NCBI GenBank assembly: GCA_003242515.1
Contig: QGUS01000009.1
Span: forward strand, 1-15,936
Reading direction: 5' to 3'
Source: Actinomycetota bacterium
Lineage (GTDB): Bacteria > Actinomycetota > Acidimicrobiia > Spongiisociales > ZC4RG35
Length of the DNA stretch: 15,936 nucleotides
The notes beneath the pieces are model-generated. The model was not told where the DNA came from. It worked only from the letters and a program-made list of their open reading frames with translations, and did no database searches. Below, piece after piece: positions 13,760 through 15,936 of this stretch; within the stretch, counting starts at the first letter, position 1; each line of letters starts with the position of its first letter. The translations under genes were made by a program, and so were the position numbers.

Positions 13760-14926
13760 TCAGATGATACGGCCGGCGTGCTCGGCGTAGGGCTCGCCCC
13801 TGATGATCCGTTCCGGTCCGAAACGGGACAGGTCGAGCGCCGGGTCGGTCCCCGTGATCAGCTCGGCCAGGTAGCGGCCGACGGCGTGGCACTGCTGGAA
13901 GCCGTGCCCGGAGAACCCCGTGGCCATGTACAGGCCGGCCACCCCCGGCCACTCGCCGAGGATGGCGTTGGCGTCGAGTCGGTTCTGGGCGTACAGGCCC
14001 GCCCAGGAGCGGACCACCTCGAGCCGGTCGAAGGCGGGGAGGTGGGTCACCAGCTCCGGCCAGATCGTCTCGTAGAAGCGGTCCCGCGGGGCGGGGGTGA
14101 AGTCGAAGCCGACCGGGTCGTCGTCCGTCGACCACGCCATGAAGAACGTGTCGTGCTCCGGGATGGCGTAGACGCCCGAAGGGAGGAACACGCTGGGGAG
14201 CGACGCCCCGCCTTCGACGGCGGCGCGGACGACGTAGACGGTGCGCATCACCGGGTCGACCGGGAGGTCGACGCCGACGGTCTGGAGCAGGGCCGCGGAC
14301 CAGGCGCCGGCGGCGACCACCACGACGTCCCCGGCGAGGGTCGCCCCGCCGGCCAGGGTCACCCCGGTCACCTTGCCGCCGTCGGCGGTGAGGGAGACGA
14401 CCTCGCCGACGTGCGAGGTGGCGCCCATCTCCAGAGACTTCCGCCGGTAGCCCTCGACCACCGCGGCCGGGTCGACGGAGCCGTCGCTCGGCCCGAAGGT
14501 GCCTCCGATCAGGGTCTCCGACGCCAGTGCGGGCCAGCGGGAGGCGATGTCCGCCATGTCGAGCCACATCGAGTCGCAGCCCAGTCGCTGCTGGGTGGCG
14601 AGGCCGGCGAGGGCGGCGTCCTTCCCCGTCTCGTCGACCAGGAAGAGGTTCCCCTGCTTGCGCAGCTTCGGGTCGGGCCGGAAGTCCCCGACGGCCATGG
14701 TCTCGGCGAAGTCCTCGAGGACCTCCATGGCGTACCGGGAGATCCGGATGTTCTCCTCGAGGTTGAACTGGATGCGGACGTTCCCGTCCGACAGCATCGT
14801 CGACGAGTAGCGGAGGGTGGGGTCCTTCTCGACGACTATGACGGTGAGGGACGGGTCGAGCCGGAGGAGGTGGTACGCGGTCGCCCATCCGTTGGCGGCG
14901 CCGCCCACGATGATGACGTCAGGCAC
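13760..14926 (-). CDS. FAD-dependent oxidoreductase, DAO family (sarcosine oxidase/FOXRED1-like)
   Basis: This 388-residue flavoprotein belongs to the D-amino acid oxidase/glycine oxidase superfamily, which oxidises amines or amino acids. The FAD-binding Rossmann motif starts four residues in: VIIVGGAANGWATAYHL; the third position of GxGxxG is Ala, as in other GGAxxG members. EKDP marks the end of strand 2. The second dinucleotide-contact motif is DVVVVAAGAWSAALL, and near the C-terminus LYMATGFSGHGFQQCHAVGRYLAELI is the classic DAO closing motif. I choose GTG at 14926 because the Rossmann motif should be near the N-terminus and TACCCT lies 7 nt upstream. The frame stays open to ATG 14992, but that would add 22 basic residues and cross the promoter region. 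Substrate is unknown; an N-methyl amino acid or glycine derivative is plausible. Confidence 0.9.
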   Translation of the reverse strand: MPDVIIVGGAANGWATAYHLLRLDPSLTVIVVEKDPTLRYSSTMLSDGNVRIQFNLEENIRISRYAMEVLEDFAETMAVGDFRPDPKLRKQGNLFLVDETGKDAALAGLATQQRLGCDSMWLDMADIASRWPALASETLIGGTFGPSDGSVDPAAVVEGYRRKSLEMGATSHVGEVVSLTADGGKVTGVTLAGGATLAGDVVVVAAGAWSAALLQTVGVDLPVDPVMRTVYVVRAAVEGGASLPSVFLPSGVYAIPEHDTFFMAWSTDDDPVGFDFTPAPRDRFYETIWPELVTHLPAFDRLEVVRSWAGLYAQNRLDANAILGEWPGVAGLYMATGFSGHGFQQCHAVGRYLAELITGTDPALDLSRFGPERIIRGEPYAEHAGRII

Positions 14927-14933
14927 GACTGCG

Positions 14934-14939
14934 AGGGTA
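14934..14939 (-). promoter_or_regulatory. Putative -10 box of the FAD oxidoreductase gene (leaderless)
   Basis: TACCCT on the minus strand (14939-14934) matches TAnnnT and is followed by 7 nt and then the GTG at 14926. No SD is present. Transcription would begin at the start codon, which supports GTG 14926 over the upstream ATG at 14992. Confidence 0.5.
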
Positions 14940-14989
14940 GACGGCCGCCGGGCCCGGAAAACTCGGGTGATCCGGCGGACGCCGGGGCC

Positions 14990-14995
14990 CATACT
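14990..14995 (+). promoter_or_regulatory. Putative -10 box of the divergent GNAT gene (leaderless)
   Basis: CATACT is followed by CGGGTC and then GTG at 15002. It is one mismatch from TATACT, and transcription would start at the GTG. No SD precedes the start. It faces away from the -10 box of the FAD gene, about 50 bp distant. A weak -35 match, GTGATC, is at 14967-14972 with a 17-nt spacer. Confidence 0.45.
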
Positions 14996-15001
14996 CGGGT
15001 C

Positions 15002-15499
15002 GTGGCCTCTTTGACCCTCGCCCTCGACCTACGGGAGCTGGAACTCCCTGGACCAGGCGCCACCGGCCTGCGGTTCCGGACGCCGAACCGGTCGGACGCG
15101 GCCGAGCTGGGTCGGCTCTACTTCGCCTCGTATCCGCCCGGTGTGGCCGGGGCCACGGCCGTGGAGGCGACCGCCGACATCGAGGCGTCCTGGGACGGCC
15201 TCTATGGGGAGCTCTGGGAGGAGGCGTCCGTGGTCGCCGAGGCCGACCGGATCGTCGGGGCGCTCCTCACCGTCCGCCGGGCTCCCTGGGACGACACTCC
15301 GCCGGGCCCGTTCATCATCGAGCTGTTCGTCGACCCCGGCTGGCGCCGCCGCGGCGTGGCCAGGGAGCTGCTCCGGCTCTGCCTGCTCCGGCTCGAAGAG
15401 GCCGGCACGGGCACCGTCGGACTGCGCGTGGCCGCGGACAACACCGCAGCCCTACGGCTCTACGGGTCTCTCGGGTTCGCCCCCTGGCCCGACGGCTGA
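15002..15499 (+). CDS. GNAT-family N-acetyltransferase
   Basis: This 165-residue protein follows the GNAT layout. A variable N-terminal strand (GLRFRTPNRSDAAELGRLYFASYP, 22-45) is followed by the acetyl-CoA-binding motif A IIELFVDPGWRRRGVARELL (105-124), with the pyrophosphate-loop pattern R-R-R-G-V-A (115-120). Motif B, RVAADNTAALRLYGSLGF (142-159), holds the usual Asn and Tyr. The protein ends soon after motif B, at PWPDG, which is normal for compact members. The GTG at 15002 has no SD and is preceded by a -10-like CATACT, so it is probably leaderless. The frame is open far upstream on this strand, but that part only shadows the FAD gene. The substrate (protein, antibiotic or metabolite amine) cannot be told. 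Confidence 0.88.
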   Translation: MASLTLALDLRELELPGPGATGLRFRTPNRSDAAELGRLYFASYPPGVAGATAVEATADIEASWDGLYGELWEEASVVAEADRIVGALLTVRRAPWDDTPPGPFIIELFVDPGWRRRGVARELLRLCLLRLEEAGTGTVGLRVAADNTAALRLYGSLGFAPWPDG

Positions 15500-15583
15500 T
15501 CCAGGCCCTCGGAGGTCGGGGCATTTCGGCCCTGGCCGCCTCGGGCGCGGTGTGTGATGCTGGCACCGACGAAGGAGTTCGGA

Positions 15584-15936
15584 ATGTCCATCACCAGCCC
15601 CGTACCCCGCAGACTCGATGGGGAGCGTCGCCCCGGGGCGGTGACCGTCCTCGCCGTGCTGCTCGCTCTCCTGGCCGTGGGCGCCCTCCAGGGCGGGATC
15701 GTGATGCTGGGCGATCCGCAGCACGCGTTCGGGATGACCACCGAGGTGCTCGCCAGGGCCCCGGTCGACGACTTCGCCCTCCCCGGCCTGTTCCTGATCG
15801 GCGTCGGCGTGGCCTCGGCCCTCGCCGCCGCCGGCTTCCTGCTGGCCTGGCGGTGGCGGGGGGCAGCCCCGCTGGGGCGCCGGATCGGCTATCGTTGGCC
15901 GGGGGGGGCGACCATTGCGGTCGGGGTCCTGCTGCG
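15584..15936 (+). CDS. Uncharacterised membrane protein, 5' part (cut by window edge)
   Basis: The first 117 codons are present, starting MSITSPVPRRLDGERRPG; the gene runs off the right edge. AAGGAG (15572-15577) lies six bases before the ATG, a strong SD that fixes the start. Helix 1 is AVTVLAVLLALLAVGALQGG (about 19-38). Helix 2 is GLFLIGVGVASALAAAGFLLAW (about 68-89). A third begins at GATIAVGVLL near the edge. The alternation of a short charged N-terminus and these helices suggests a small polytopic membrane protein. I do not recognise the family. A run of eight G at 15901-15908 lies inside the frame. It is 84 nt downstream of the GNAT gene and probably has its own promoter. Confidence 0.75.
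   Translation, partial: MSITSPVPRRLDGERRPGAVTVLAVLLALLAVGALQGGIVMLGDPQHAFGMTTEVLARAPVDDFALPGLFLIGVGVASALAAAGFLLAWRWRGAAPLGRRIGYRWPGGATIAVGVLL

Noticed and set aside
13733..15001. Plus-strand upstream extension of the GNAT gene
   Set aside because: It is antisense to the FAD oxidoreductase gene and lacks domain content; the GNAT fold begins after GTG 15002, which has a -10 box in place.
1..15936. CRISPR array, tRNA/rRNA gene, insertion sequence or attachment site
   Set aside because: I found no spaced repeats, no tRNA-like TTCGA-loop arrangement, no transposase motif and no terminal inverted repeats with target duplication; this was by eye, so short or degenerate elements could be missed.

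Overview
This is a high-GC, gene-dense chromosomal segment that reads like an actinobacterium. The evidence is the strong G/C bias at third codon positions, frequent GTG and TTG starts, several apparently leaderless genes with a TAnnnT -10 box only 6-9 nt before the start codon, and a conserved protein of a type I know from actinobacterial genomes. Acidimicrobiia or a relative is possible, but the sequence alone does not settle the class. I see no rRNA, tRNA, CRISPR, insertion sequence or phage gene. Most of the window is ordinary housekeeping or metabolic content.

Layout. (1) 1-1855, minus: argS (arginyl-tRNA synthetase), followed by the start of a GNAT acetyltransferase that leaves the window at its left edge. 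(2) 1997-5100, minus: a two-gene branched-chain amino acid module. A leucine/valine-type dehydrogenase (TTG start, strong SD) overlaps by ATGA a fused alpha+beta E1 subunit of a branched-chain 2-oxoacid dehydrogenase. A conserved uncharacterised actinobacterial protein (5198-5932, plus) is divergent from it. (3) 5929-7120, minus: a PrmA/HemK-like methyltransferase and a DUF456 membrane protein. (4) 7191-9400, plus: a tight operon of a Sco1-type copper-chaperone lipoprotein, a CtaG-like (caa3) oxidase assembly membrane protein, and lgt (prolipoprotein diacylglyceryl transferase). (5) 9413-12481, minus: a three-gene ABC system made of a secreted, membrane-anchored protein with three NEW3/Ig-like repeats, an ABC ATPase and an ABC-2 permease. 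(6) 12741-14926, minus: a four-helix CopD-like membrane protein, a DoxX-family membrane protein and a DAO-family FAD oxidoreductase. (7) 15002-15936, plus: a GNAT acetyltransferase, then a small membrane protein cut by the right edge.

How the genes work together. The dehydrogenase would deaminate Leu/Val/Ile to 2-oxoacids and the fused E1 would decarboxylate them; no E2 or E3 gene is in the window. The Sco1 and CtaG genes point to copper delivery to an aa3/caa3 terminal oxidase, and Lgt would be needed to lipidate the Sco1 lipoprotein. The NEW3-ABC operon has no substrate that can be read from sequence.

The most interesting signal is non-coding. The leader of the NEW3-ABC operon holds a possible 17-residue leader ORF with its own SD. 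Just after its stop codon is an 8-base sequence perfectly complementary to the SD of the NEW3 gene, and a GC-rich hairpin is nested between the two. Upstream of that, two exact 9-bp repeats 40 bp apart flank a -10-like box. This suggests translation-dependent control of the operon and is testable. A perfect 7+7 bp palindrome between the methyltransferase gene and the sco1 operon is the other regulatory candidate.
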